Of a stretch of DNA of 64,000 nucleotides, positions 32,606-45,004 are shown in pieces. The notes beneath the pieces are model-generated. The model had not been told where the DNA came from. It saw nothing but the letters and a program-made list of their open reading frames with translations, and did not search any database. The translations under genes were made by a program, and so were the position numbers. This DNA comes from Halichondria panicea (lineage: Eukaryota; Porifera; Demospongiae; Suberitida; Halichondriidae), in the NCBI RefSeq assembly GCF_963675165.1, contig NC_087387.1, forward strand, positions 5,668,990 through 5,732,989, written 5' to 3'. Within the stretch, counting starts at the first letter, position 1. Each line of letters begins with the position of its first letter.

Positions 32606-34619
32606 ATGGGGTGCCATTTGTGTCAAAATTAATACAAATTGCACGTACATTATAAATGAATACATATATATATATAAATGCAGATGGTGCATATATGATA
32701 TGCAGGTGCCCCATATGTAAATGCAGCATGTGCATATAGCAAATGAAGTGTTTGCATATACAAATGCAGCACGTACATTTGTATATGTACCTGATATATA
32801 TAAATGCAGCAGTCGCATATAATAAATGCAGCAGTCCCATATAATATATGTAGCAGTCGCATATAATAAATGCAGCAGTCCCATATAATATATGTAGCAG
32901 TCGCATATAATATATGCAGCAGTCGCATATAATAAATGCAGCAGCCTCATATAATATATGTAGCAGTCGCATATATAAATGCAGCAGTAGCATATAATAA
33001 ATGCAGCAGTCCCATATAATATATGTAGCAGTCGCATATAATAAATGCAGCAGTCCCATATAATATATGTAGCAGTCGCATATAATATATGTAGCCTCGA
33101 TCCCAGGCTGAGTTTTCGCTTTTATAACGGTTAGGCGAACCAGTTGTTCGCCTAACCGTTATAAAAGCGAAAACTCGGCCTGGGATCGAGGCTAATAATA
33201 TATGCAGCAGTCGCATATAATAAATGCAGCAGCCTCATATAATATATGTAGCAGTCGCATATATAAATGCAGCAGTAGCATATAATAAATGTAGCAGTCG
33301 CATATAATATATGTAGCAGTCGCATATATAAATGCAGTCGCATATAATAATTATGTCTTGGTGCGCATGCGCATGCAAGTGAGGTATTACGGGTATACGG
33401 TAGTGTGTTTATGTGTCTTGTGTGTAGACTCGACTATAGCTGCTATACAGCTGCTCAAGGATCAATGAAGTGCAAGTAAGGGTTTCTATAGGCCTTCTAG
33501 TAATGTTTTCTTGGATTTAATTAGTGTATTTGCAATTTGTTCTCGAGTTATGCTAAGTGTTGCTTACTTGCAATGACATTGCAGCCTTTTGAGAAGAGTG
33601 TGTAGAAAAACTTGTCCATGCATGGTGACTGAGTATTGCTACTCTTAGACTATACTTATAGTAGTTAGCTCTGCACTATAGAACGCTATATATATATAGC
33701 TATTGATAGCTGCAAGAGTGAGAAGAGAGCTCTGCTGCAATTAGGCTCTATAGCCATTCATTTTATACTTGGACTTTGGCATCGATCCTAACAATCATGG
33801 ACGATCATTACCCACTCGTTGCATTTATTATTGGGACTGCATTTGCGACTGCTGCATTTATTATATGCGACTGCTACACGACTGCTACATATATTATATG
33901 GGACTGCTGCATTTATATATGCGACTGCTACATATATTATATGCGACTGCTACATATATTATATGGGACTGCTGCATTTATATATGCGACTGCTACATAT
34001 ATTATATGAGGCTACTGCATTTATTATATGCGACTGCTACATATATTATATGGGACTGCTGCATTTATATATGCGACTGCTGCATATATTATATGGGACT
34101 GCTGCATTTATTATATGACGCTGCTGCATTTATTATAATTATGCGACTGCTGCATTTATTATATGCAACTGCTGCATTTATTATATGCGACTGCTGCATT
34201 TATTATATGCAACTGCTGCATTTATTATATGCGACTGCTACACGACTGCTACATATATTATATGGGACTGCTGCATTTATATATGCGACTGCTACATTTA
34301 TTATATGCGACTGCTGCATTTATTATATGCAACTGCTGCATTTATTATATGCAACTGCTGCATTTATTATATGCGACTGCTACATATATGATATGCGACT
34401 GCTGCATTTATTATATGACACTGCTGCATTTATATATATCAGGTACATATACAAATGTATGTGCTGCATTTGTATATGCAACCACTTCATTTGCTATATG
34501 CACATGCTGCATTTACATATGGGGCACCTGCATATCATATGCACCATCTGCATTTATATATGTATTCATTTATGATGTACGTGCAATTTGTATTAATTTT
34601 GACACAAATGGCACCCCAT
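32606..34619. mobile_element. 2.0-kb TIR element with inverted arrays of a 21-22 bp repeat, block II only
   Basis: The TIRs start ATGGGGTGCCATTTGTGTC and extend at least 200 bp (imperfect). Inside each arm is a tandem array of about 21-22-bp units of the type ATATAATAAATGCAGCAGTC, running in opposite orientations, with a non-repetitive centre of about 450 bp (33360-33830). ATAGTTAT flanks the element (32598-32605, 34620-34627; up to 11 bp can be matched). Block I at 15295-15310 (TTAGCATAGTTATTCC) is the empty site. The long open frames in the arms (CIYYMRLLH-type) are artefacts of the repeat. The left arm is interrupted by the MITE at 33092-33194. Confidence 0.92.
33092..33194. mobile_element. 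103-bp TAGCCTCG-family MITE inside the 2.0-kb element
   Basis: The ends are TAGCCTCGATCCCAGGCTG and CGGCCTGGGATCGAGGCTA, with an extended palindrome (TTATAACGGTTAGGCGAAC and its complement). ATAATATATG flanks both sides (33082-33091, 33195-33204), a 10-bp match where 9 is usual; the repeat context makes one base ambiguous. Confidence 0.92.
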
Positions 34620-35238
34620 ATAGTTATTCCTTTGATCTCTGTGCAAAAAACTACAAAATTATATGCCGATCAATCGAGGCCAGCTTAGTTAGTCTCGCGG
34701 ACCCAGACCCTGAAGGAGATCTGGCCATTTTCACAGTACAGAGTTGTTTTGACCTCACCAAAATATCGTGGTGCTCTAAGTGACTGATAAGTACGTTGTG
34801 AAACCGCATAGCTGCAGGGCTAGCTAAAATAGATTTGGCAAATCTAATTATGTGGTTTCACACATCCGTCCTCCACCCACTAACCACTTATCAATGTAAA
34901 CATGCAGCCACTTGACTGCTGCACAAGTAGCTCATGCGTAATTTTTCAGACGATATAATATATCGGCTGGTCCACGAAAGTAAGTTCAGTAACAATATTG
35001 GTTCTAGAGCGGATATATACAATAATTATAATAGTATCTATAATTATGATATGACTGTTTTTTAATCTGCAATAATTATAATTATACCATAGGTTAATTA
35101 AGTTTTATACGTTTTATTCAGAGCTAATTCAGATTCTGTGATCCAATTATATACTGCTATTAATTTAGCCTTTCTGGAATTAAAGCACAATCATTAACAT
35201 GGCAACATTATCATCATCCTCATACATGCACCTCAGAT

Positions 35239-38200
35239 ATGCTGTCTAGAAATATTCTCAGCTGGTTTGTGCTGCTCCTGACCCTAGCTACTGTTACCAG
35301 GAGTGAGCACTATCACATTGTGCCAGTGGATTCAACCGACTTGTGTCATGATTATCGAAATGAAACTTGTTTTACTCTCGAGCAGCTTGTTCAAACAAAC
35401 CTGTTATCTGGTGGAGACAATCTCACCTTGAGCTTTCTACCTGGAGATCATGTGCTAACTGAGCAGTTATTGATTCGTAAATTCTCACATGTGCATATTA
35501 CCGGCCAGAACGACAGTACAACTATAGTCAGATTTCACAGCAATGGTACGATGCGTTTTGTTAGTACTACTGAATTATATATTGAACACTTGGGTTTCGT
35601 TGGAGCGAAAATTGGACTGCAAAACTCACATAAAAGTTGGATCATTGATGGTGCCCACGATGTCTATGTCAATGACTGCTACTTTATGAACTTTGTACTA
35701 CTCAATCCGGCGGAAACCCACATAGTTAAGATTTCTAATACTCAAGCTGCAACAATTGAGAGCACTCTCTTTATGAACAACACTGGTCAGGCACTGCACG
35801 TTGAGGCTGATGATGTGTACATAACAAATAGCGAGCTTACTAGAAACAATGGAGGTGCAGTTGACATTGAATCAAACAACACACTGATCAACAACACAGA
35901 GTTCAACTATAACAGTGCTGAGAGATTCAGTTCTTCGAGCGGAGGAGCAGTACAAGTGGGATCTGGAACTGTAGTGATCACTTGGTGTAACTTCACAAAT
36001 AACAACGCTTCTCAGTATGGTGGAGCAATATATGTTGACTCAGGCAGTGTGACCATCTCCAACTGTGAGCTGACAAACAACAGTGTTAACTTTGGTGGGG
36101 CGATTTATGTTCAGTCCGGTAGTGTGTCTATCATCAAAAGTGAGCTGACAAACAACAGAGCTCACAATAATGGTGGAGCAATTGGTGTTAACTTAGGCAG
36201 TAATGTGTCTATCTCCGACAGCACACTGACAAATAACAGAGCTGAAGTTTGTGGTGGAGTAATTCTGGTTGACTCAGGCAGTGTGTCTATCTCCAACAGC
36301 ACACTGACAAACAACCATGCTGACTCTGATGGTGGAGTGATTCGTGTTACCTCAGGCAATGTGTCCATCTCCAACAGCACACTGTCAAACAACAATGCTG
36401 GCGGTAATGGTGGTGGAGTGATTAATGTTTACTCAGGCAATGTGTCCATCTCCGACAGCACACTGACAAATAACAATGCTAACTATGGTAGTGGTGGAGC
36501 AATTAGTCTTAATTCAGAGAACACAGACTGCTTTGGTGGAGGGATTATTGTTGACTCAAGTGAATCTAGTGTGATCATCTCCGACAGCACACTGACAAAC
36601 AACAGAGCTAGTTATGGTGGAGCGATTGGTGTTTACTCAGGCAATAGTGTGATCATCTCAAACAGCACACTGACAAAAAATAGTGCTAACCAAGATGGTG
36701 GAGCGATTATTGTTGACTCAAGTAGTTTGAACATCTCCGACAGCATACTGACACATAACAGTGCTACTGACTCTGGTAGTGGTGGAGCAATTGATGTGGC
36801 CTCAGGCAGTGTGACCATCTTCGACAGCACACTGACAAGCAACAGAGTTAACAATAATGGTGGAGTAATTAATGTTTACTCAAGTAATGTGTCGATCTAC
36901 AACAGCACACTGACAAATAACAGAGCTAATAAGAGTGGAGTAATTGATGTTTCACAAACAGCCACCTTGATCATCAATAACACTAACATTACTAATAACA
37001 ATGCCATGGTCAGTTTATACATTTTACAGTCTAATGTGAAATTCACTGGATCGAATATTGTCAGCAATAACAATGGCCCTGTCTATGCTTTCAATAGTCG
37101 AGTTGATTTTAATGGACCTACAACACTCAGTAACAATCGCGGTGTGTTTGGTGGAGCTCTCAGCATTATTCAGAGTCAAATGTACATTAACACAGGAAGA
37201 GTGATCATCATCAACAACACAGCTACCTCTGGAGGAGGGATATTTCTGAGAGAGAGTACACTCTTTGTAAATAAGGAGTCTTCACTAAAGATCAATCAAA
37301 ACAAAGCACACAAGGATGGTGGAGGGATTTATGCATATTCAAGCAGACTTGAGTTCCAATCTGTGCTGATGCGTGGTCCATCTGGTGAGCTACTTCCACC
37401 ACATACACAATGTGAGATTGCTCACAACATTGCTGAAAATGGTGGAGGTATTAATGCAGTAGCTACAACCATTAAACTAGCATCTTCATATGTCAACATC
37501 GACTCAAACACCGCAAACACTAGTGGAGGTGGAGTGTATCTACAGCAAAATTCGAAACTGTACCTCTTTAAAGATCAATTTGAGCATCTTATTATAGCTT
37601 ATCAATCATATTATCAGTATTATGTCAAGTTAATGATTAACAACAACTTGGCTCAGTACGGTGGAGGGATATTTGTGGCAGATGATACAGAGAGTGGTGC
37701 CTGCAGAGGAGGGGCCAACAAAACTAAAAACAAAGCTACTCAAAACATTTTTGCGGATTGTTTCATTCAAACAATTTTGTTAAGTACTGAATCAGATGAT
37801 ACCCCCGACAATAGTAACTATTTCAACACATTCATGTAACAACACAGCTACCCAGTCAGGAGCAGACATCTACGGAGGTCTGTTGGACAGGTGTACAGCA
37901 AGTCAAAGTGCTGAATATCACATTTCTTCAAACGAATCTCCAATAGATTACATAAACAAAACAGTAAAATTCTCCTCGATCTCCTCTAGGCCTGTTCGAG
38001 TAAAGTTATGCCAAAGTGACAATATTTCCACAAAAAAGGGACACACATTTAAAATCAGTGTTATGGCTGTTGACCAAGTTGGAAATCCTTTGATTGACAC
38101 GATTCACAGTTCTGTTGTTAGTAAGAGTAGAATTAACCGTCTCAAAGAAGGACAGACAGAACAGGAAGTTGGTAATCAGTGCACAGAATTAGAGTACAAT

Positions 38201-40057
38201 GTATTCTCACAAGACAGCTCCGCTCAGGTGGAACTCTATGCTGATGGTCCATGCAACAATTTGGGAATTTCGAAAAAACTGATCAATATTTATTTTCTAA
38301 ACTGCACATGTCCTATTGGACTCAAGCCAATTCAGTCCGATATTGAGTGCAGGTGTGACTGTGATCCAGACTTGCAACAAGAATATCAGATAACAAATTG
38401 TTTTGAGGAAAATGGAGTCATAACGGTGGAAAGAAATAACAACACGTGGATACAAGTCAAAAATACCACCAATGAAACAGGGTATGTTGTTAGCAGCTGT
38501 ACACTTGACTATTGCGTACAAAAACCAGTCAATATCAGTCTAAGCAACAGTGACGAACAGTGTGCCCACAATCGAAGTGGTGTCTTGTGTGGAGAATGTG
38601 AACCAGGACTCAGTCTTGTGTTGGCTACGTCAAGATGTGAACGATGCTCTAATTTTTACCTTCTTTTTCTAATTCCATTTGCACTGGCAGGCATATTGCT
38701 AGTTGCTTTAATTCTTGTGCTCAACATCACTATAGCAACTGGAAAGATTCATGGCCTCATTTTCTATGCCAACATACTAGCAGCTAATAGATCAATTGTC
38801 TTACCAAATACAAATATTAACAATTTTTTGACAGTTTTCGTATCATGGGTGAATCTTGACTTGGGTATTGAGACATGCTTTTTCGGTGGAATGAAGTCTC
38901 AACCAAAAGTACTCCTTCAACTTGTTTTTCCAGCTTACTTGTTTCTTTTAATGTTTTTTATTATCATTTTGAGCAAGTACTTTGACTCATTTGCAAATCT
39001 TCTCTTGAACAGGAACCCAGTTGCTGCCCTAGGCACACTCGTCCTACTCTCTTATTCCAAACTTTTACGGTTTATCATTGCTGCACTGCAATACAGGGTC
39101 TTGGATTATCCTGACGGTTCAACCAACACTGTTTGGTTGTATGATGGCAATGTGCAATACTTCACTCCCAAACACATCCCTCGGTTTGTTGCTGCTGCCA
39201 TAATCCTCATTGCCGGTGGATTGTTCACTATACTGCTCTTTTTGGGGCAATGGCTTCCGCACTGTTCAATGCTTACGATATGGACCGAGAACACAAGGTA
39301 CATTGGCTTCATGGATACATACCATGCTCCATTCACTCCCAAGCATCGCTACTGGGTGGGACTGCTCCTCTTCGCTCTGATCCTCCACAACCTAGTAACT
39401 GCTACGGTTTCAGACACTTTTCTTCCCGTGCTAATGTCTGGGGTTCTATCAGTTGGACTGATTGTCTGGAAACTACTAAATAATCGTTTGTACAAAAGTA
39501 AGTTCTGTGATTCCCTCGAAACTCTCTATCTATTCAATGTTGCTATTCTTGCATTTGGCACCTCTTATGTCAAAGATACAAAGAAAGATCAGTCAGCACT
39601 AGCCAATACGTCGATGGTGCTATCATTCACTTTATTTGTAATTACATTCTGCTACCATTTTTACAAATTCGTACTCAAGAAGAGTAACACATGGCTGAAG
39701 ATAGAGGACATCCTAAGGAATTTAAGAGCTGGTGTTGCAGACAGACGAGCTAACAATAATCGAGAATTGTATCATCCAAGAGTCTATGAAAATGATGACG
39801 AAAACGATTATGAACAAAGAGACTCCGTGGACTTACCTTACACTGATGGAGCAATGGACGAAGCTGACCCTGATCGCTACATCACACCTCCCATCATCAG
39901 ACCAGCCACGAGGCCTGACCAGCTGAGACTACCCTACATGGATGAACTATCCCCCCTCATTACAGAGGACTACAGACCAGCCCCTCCCCCTACAAGAGTC
40001 AATCGTCGTCCTGTTGTTACGCACACAGAAATCAGCCCCATACGCAATGAAGTGTGA
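35239..40057 (+). pseudogene. pmpL, block II copy: complete but for one frameshift
   Basis: The first frame (35239-37839, 866 residues) has the signal peptide, N-domain and a longer set of GGAI/LTNN beta-helix repeats than the block I gene. It stops at TAA (37837-37839) where the pseudogene at 2160 has two more bases. The second frame (about 37840-40057) then runs uninterrupted through the collar (CGECEPGLSLVLATSRCERC), eight membrane segments and proline-rich tail to the same C-terminus. Without the frameshift the protein would be about 1,600 residues. Everything else looks conserved, so this is either a very recent null allele, a sequence error, or two separate products (a soluble beta-helix and an unexported membrane part). 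The last is least likely. I saw no splice sites that would bypass it. Confidence 0.88.
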
Positions 40058-40476
40058 ACTGTACGTACGTCTTACTTAGCTTTGTATGCATGGTATACCC
40101 TAAACTTGTTTATAAAATTGCATGTCGTTTTCCTTGTTTTGTGTTAAACTTCATTAGACATTTTAGTCATAGGATTGTGTCCAGGACCTTTCATTTCTAT
40201 TATGCGTATTAGTTCTCAGAGACATTCAAGACATGAATACTGAATTAATGTGATATCGCTATATAGTCTACAAAGCAAAAGATAAAACAGGACAAAACTC
40301 AATAACTAATTATAAAGAGGAATAACTATAGATCCCCCTCTCCTCTCCAATCTATATGCTCAAACCATGGCCAGAGGAGGTACACATCTTTCAGACTCTC
40401 TATGCAAGTTTGTAGTATTTTATCTAGTAACTATTTGATTCAAGTCCATTTATGATTGAGTGGTCCGGCCGCAACG

Positions 40477-42417
40477 TTAGTCTATATAATATGCATAACA
40501 TTAGCTCTGGAATTATAACAATAATTATAGTATAGCCTCGGAAACAAGCAGATCAAGTTTTACAGTGATAGGAGGTCGACCGACACAATGTATAAGGGTA
40601 TATATGTAGAGTGCATGTGTGACAAAGCTAAATGCATGGATTCAGCAATGTTAAAAACACGTACGACCAGATAATATAGCATTATACATTCGTACCTTGT
40701 TCTTCCACTGCTGCTATCTCTTGTGAAGTAGCTGTGAATAGTTTACACAAAATAATCCATGTTCATTATAATTATATGCTCTATACTTAAGACAACTTAC
40801 GGCAGGCCATCCTGGTACAGTCTGCAGATGCACCTGTACGAGTTTTACGACATGTGCTGCACAAAATAGAAGTGTATAATATACATATAGTATTCTATCC
40901 TCCTGCATATGTTCACTGTACCATATATTGCAACGATCTTTGAACAGTTCTCCAATCTTGTAACTAACACCATTTAGAAGACATGAATCTGATACTGGAA
41001 AATAATGTGCTATATAAACTTATCACAGTAGAATATCTGACACATGCATGTGCATGGCAACTGTATATAGTTACTTACAGCATAAACCCCTTGAAGCACT
41101 CTGCGTACCCACCACGGCATATGCTGTATAAAGTGTTCATCATTGTCTCACACATGAGCATGCACTGTACCATATTTCGCATCCGTCTTTGTAAAGGTCT
41201 CCAGGATTGTAACGCTTACCATTTGCAACACATTCTTTAGCTGCTTGGAAAATAACGCTATAGTAAACTATCACAGAATAGGACAAAAAGTAGATAATTA
41301 TAGCTACATGCATTCATTTGCATGGGTGATAGATATAGCTCTATAATTATACTTACGGCAGATTGTCTTGGTGCAAGATGGATTCCCTCCCTCAAGACAT
41401 ATGCTGCAATACATAATTATTATCTTTCACACCGAGTGACACTGTTATACCATTTATTGCATTCGTCCTTGAAATAGTCTCCAACCTTGTAAGTCACGCC
41501 ATTTACAACACATTCCTTTACAGCTGGTTGAAAAAGAATGCAAGGATAATTCGCAATATGTAACTATAATCATACTTACGACAGGAAGTCTTGATGCAAG
41601 TTATGGTCCCACCTTCAATACACGTGCTGTTCATAATAAATGTATATAAAATGTACTACATTTGTAGTTTCTGTTACAGTACCATTTTTTGCAACGGTCT
41701 TCCATATTGTCTTCGAAACTTTCTCCAATTTTGTAAGTCACACCATTTTGGTGACATACATCATCAGCTGCTTGAAAACAATGAACCGGTAAACTAAACT
41801 ATTCCATGCAGATTCACAATAAACTAAAAGCTCGACATAATTACATATAACGGATAATTTATTATGAGGCAATTTATTATACTTACAGCAGGTCAACTTG
41901 GTGCAGACTGCGACCCCATTCTCAACACATGTGCTGCTCGTGATAAAAGTATACATTTAAAGTAGCACAATAAAATATTAATAGTCTCTCACACTGTACC
42001 ATGAATTGCATCGGTCTTTAAATTCCTGTCCCACCTTGTAAAGCACACCATTTACGATACATGGTTCTAGAACTGAAAAAAGCATAATTTTTTAGAGAGT
42101 GTATAGAAGTATGAACAGTGCTACAAGAATTACAAGTGAGCTGTACATACATGCATACATACATCTAATGATTATTACATCGTCCTATTTAATGGCCCGG
42201 TCAGAAATTAGATTCCATGCATTGCATGGCAGCTAATTGCAAACATGCATGAATGCACACTGGCATGGCTATGAACCTATACCCCCCCTCCCACCGTGTA
42301 CATTTAGCAACAACATGCAATTGAGTGATGATCGAGACACTTCTTACTTTCATCCCATTGCGCAGACACCATGGCTGCCATAGCGATGACAGTAAATACT
42401 AGAATTAAATTCTTCAT
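40477..42417 (-). CDS. Five-domain pacifastin-like secreted inhibitor, block II copy
   Basis: Thirteen exons by hand: 42348-42417 (signal peptide, MKNLILVFTVIAMAAMVSA), then pairs 42000-42072/41887-41933, 41683-41767/41580-41626, 41451-41523/41357-41403, 41171-41240/41079-41123 and 40922-40994/40801-40856, then 40696-40731 (SQEIAAVEEQ) and a stop at 40477-40479. Each pair makes one domain C-x(about 16)-CN-x-C-x-C-x(2-3)-G-x(3-6)-C-T-x(3)-C, the pacifastin pattern of small canonical serine-protease inhibitors. A phase-2 intron always splits the CN-x-C cysteine codon. Exon 9 (41079-41123) has one extra A against block I and shifts frame after domain 4, so the fifth domain may be lost or this copy inactive. 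It faces pmpL tail-to-tail, about 420 bp apart. A VWC-type module is the main alternative reading. Confidence 0.72.
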
Positions 42418-42487
42418 CTTCGTTTTAGCTTCAGTTCAGTAAGTTTTGCGAGGTAACCTGGACTATGCGTATTGTAGAGTGATTGCA

Positions 42488-42499
42488 GCTTATATAGCC
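42488..42499 (-). promoter_or_regulatory. TATA-box region of the block II pacifastin-like gene
   Basis: The minus strand reads GGCTATATAAGC about 70 bp before the start codon, as in block I. Confidence 0.55.
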
Positions 42500-42509
42500 G
42501 GTTGTACAC

Positions 42510-44590
42510 AATATATGGAATGTTTCATCCATCACATTGCCTTGGTAACAGAGTGGAGGTATCGATATTTCACATTACCTTTGATCCCAATTCCCAGACA
42601 CCATCGCCATATGCACCTGTGAATTTAAACGTTCAGTTAATCTCCTTTTTTGGAACTTAACTGAAACCATAATTATGAGACTTCTATATAATATAGTTAA
42701 GTAACATTACAGCTATGTAATAGAAGGATTGGTCGTGGATTTTGCAGATAAAAAAAACACGCAAAATGCAAAAATGCATGTTTAATGCGCTAAAAAAGAT
42801 ATCCTGTAAAAAATAGCAACCTTCGAAAATTACCCGCTATAATTATATGGTATAGCTATAGTGAATATAGACGTGGTATATAGGTATACATGTAGTCACT
42901 GCACGTGTGCTGTAATTATGCAATCTTTGTTTTTTTTAATGGGCGAGTTGTACATGTACATTGTATAGGGTGTTATAATAATTATAACTAACAGGCCACC
43001 ATGAAGAGTGTCATGCACTGCAGGTGCTCAAACAATGGGACATGATACACTCGACTACACACCAGCCCAATTATTGATCTAAGCATTCCGTGGATATTTT
43101 AACAGGTTTTATCATTCAAAGTCAATCTCAAGTTACACAGCTGCTATTATGCAACCTTTGTTTTTCTATTCACTATAATACATGTACATTGTATATATAA
43201 GGGTGTTATATTATAACAAACAGGCCACCATGAAGGGTAGTGTCATGCACTGCAGCTGCTCAGACAATGGGACATGATACACTCGACCACACACCAAGCC
43301 AATCATTGATCTAAGCATATTTTAACATGAAGGTTTTATCATTCAAAGGCAATCTCAAGTTACACAGCTGCTCGATGATTTTTCGCTGGTAACACAGAGT
43401 TGCACGTAGCATGATAGCTATTATGCACACTTGTTGGAAGACTACTATAGATGCCACACATGCAGATGCATGTGGTTGAAACATTTAGCAATACATTTGA
43501 TCCTAAGTGCTGTATAGCTACTTCTCACGTGTTGCGACAACTCTCCCATTGAAGGAACAAGATTTCAATTGACTGCCATGCAAGGTCAGCATCTGCAATC
43601 AGTAACTTGCTCTGCAGAGGAGGCAGTAACCCTCTATAGTAACACAATGAGTCGGGTACATGCAGGGGAGGGTAGCAATAATACGATTAATCCGCCACCG
43701 TCAACTATATAGCGTCTCTCCACCTGACACAGGACTATCACATCCAACACACCACTTCTCGTCGTCGTTTGCCTATTATTTTAGTGGTTCATTTCAATCG
43801 GCTCAAATCATGCCCGGCACATAATTATTCATCTCTTGCATGCAGCTATAGTAACTCAATCTATTGGCATTCCCACCTCTCCATGCAGGTATACCAATCT
43901 TAACAGATGATGATTTGATTACCCCCTGCATACATGCTTCACGATATCCACGTCACACTCTCAACCCTCCACCCCCACACACACCCATTAAAGTCCTGGA
44001 TGGATTTCTCATCTGCATGAGGGGAGGAGCTGTGTAATATGAAGGCACTATTAACTCACCCAAGAATTAGTTAAGATGCTGCCAGAACATTCTATATGAA
44101 TTTTTGTCGATCTTAGAGACTAACAATGTTGTTGTGTTTTGTATAACCATGCTTGTTGTAATACAAAACGTCAATTTGTCTGCACATCGACCTCGAATCG
44201 TACCAGCTAAACTTATGCTATACACCAAAACTCCGGCCCTGTATATAATGATATGAAAACTCAAATGCTATAGCGTAATTATTGTACATTGGCTTATATA
44301 GCGTGACGAGGACATAGTCAATTATAAGCAATGCCAGAAAGGTGAAAGCATTTAAATGAAGCATGTGCATGTGCATGTTTGAATCATAAAGTGCTTCTGA
44401 TTGGTTGCGTACAATTTCATAGGAAGTACAAATAGTAGCCTATAATTATTCTATACACCTTATTTTGTATTAGATCATGAGGATGTTATTGAAAGCAGAA
44501 ACGGCTGTGTACATATTAATATGCCAATGTTTATCGGTCTCGCTTGTCACATGCATAAAATCAAATTTAGGAAGCAAGTCAATTCCTTTC
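42510..44590. other. Intergenic spacer, twin of 24240-26140
   Basis: No gene recognised. Includes the local duplication at 42915-43375 and many TAATTATA-type palindromes. Confidence 0.5.
42915..43375. repeat. Local tandem duplication, about 230-bp unit
   Basis: Two units, each running from ATTATGCAA-C/T-TTTGTTTTT through ACAGGCCACCATGAAG to CAAGTTACACAGCTGCT (about 42915-43145 and 43146-43375). Block I has this segment once (about 24733-24970). Confidence 0.85.
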
Positions 44591-44593
44591 ATA

Positions 44594-44765
44594 CCGTATA
44601 GTGCGAAATTTTGAGGGGCTTAATTTTCACTGTTCGTGGGTTAGTAATCCTACACGAAAATTATGCTATAACCGTGCAAGGATTAAAGGCGTGGCCTTGG
44701 AATGTTTACAAAATGCTTTTAGAGGCCATTCCACGAAACTTAAATGCCTCAAACATTTCGCGCTA
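44594..44765. mobile_element. MITE, twin of 26147-26318
   Basis: Same CCGTATAGTGCGAAATTTT start and CATTTCGCGCTA end. Confidence 0.65.
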
Positions 44766-45004
44766 TACAAATATTACTTAGACACAGACACTCTCCAGTT
44801 AGTCAAGCTTACAACCTATACACAATTGCAATATTGCATGCATGAATGTATATTAAATTGCTCGTTGTGGAAACCGTTACTATAATAATTATCACATAAA
44901 TACATTCCTATTATATACTTTAGCTGCTGCCATCTCATTTGGAACAACTGTATAACTATTTGCCTCATTAACATACACTCAACATATACTGTTACCCCAG
45001 CAGC

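Noticed and set aside
32574-34783. Long overlapping ORFs on both strands rich in CIYYMRLLH and ATAAFII
   Set aside because: They are readings of the 21-22-bp tandem repeat in all frames; repeats lacking stops give open frames by chance.
37796-37860. A short intron or programmed frameshift joining the two pmpL frames
   Set aside because: No splice sites flank the lesion, no slippery motif stands out, and the alignment with other copies shows a simple loss of two bases.
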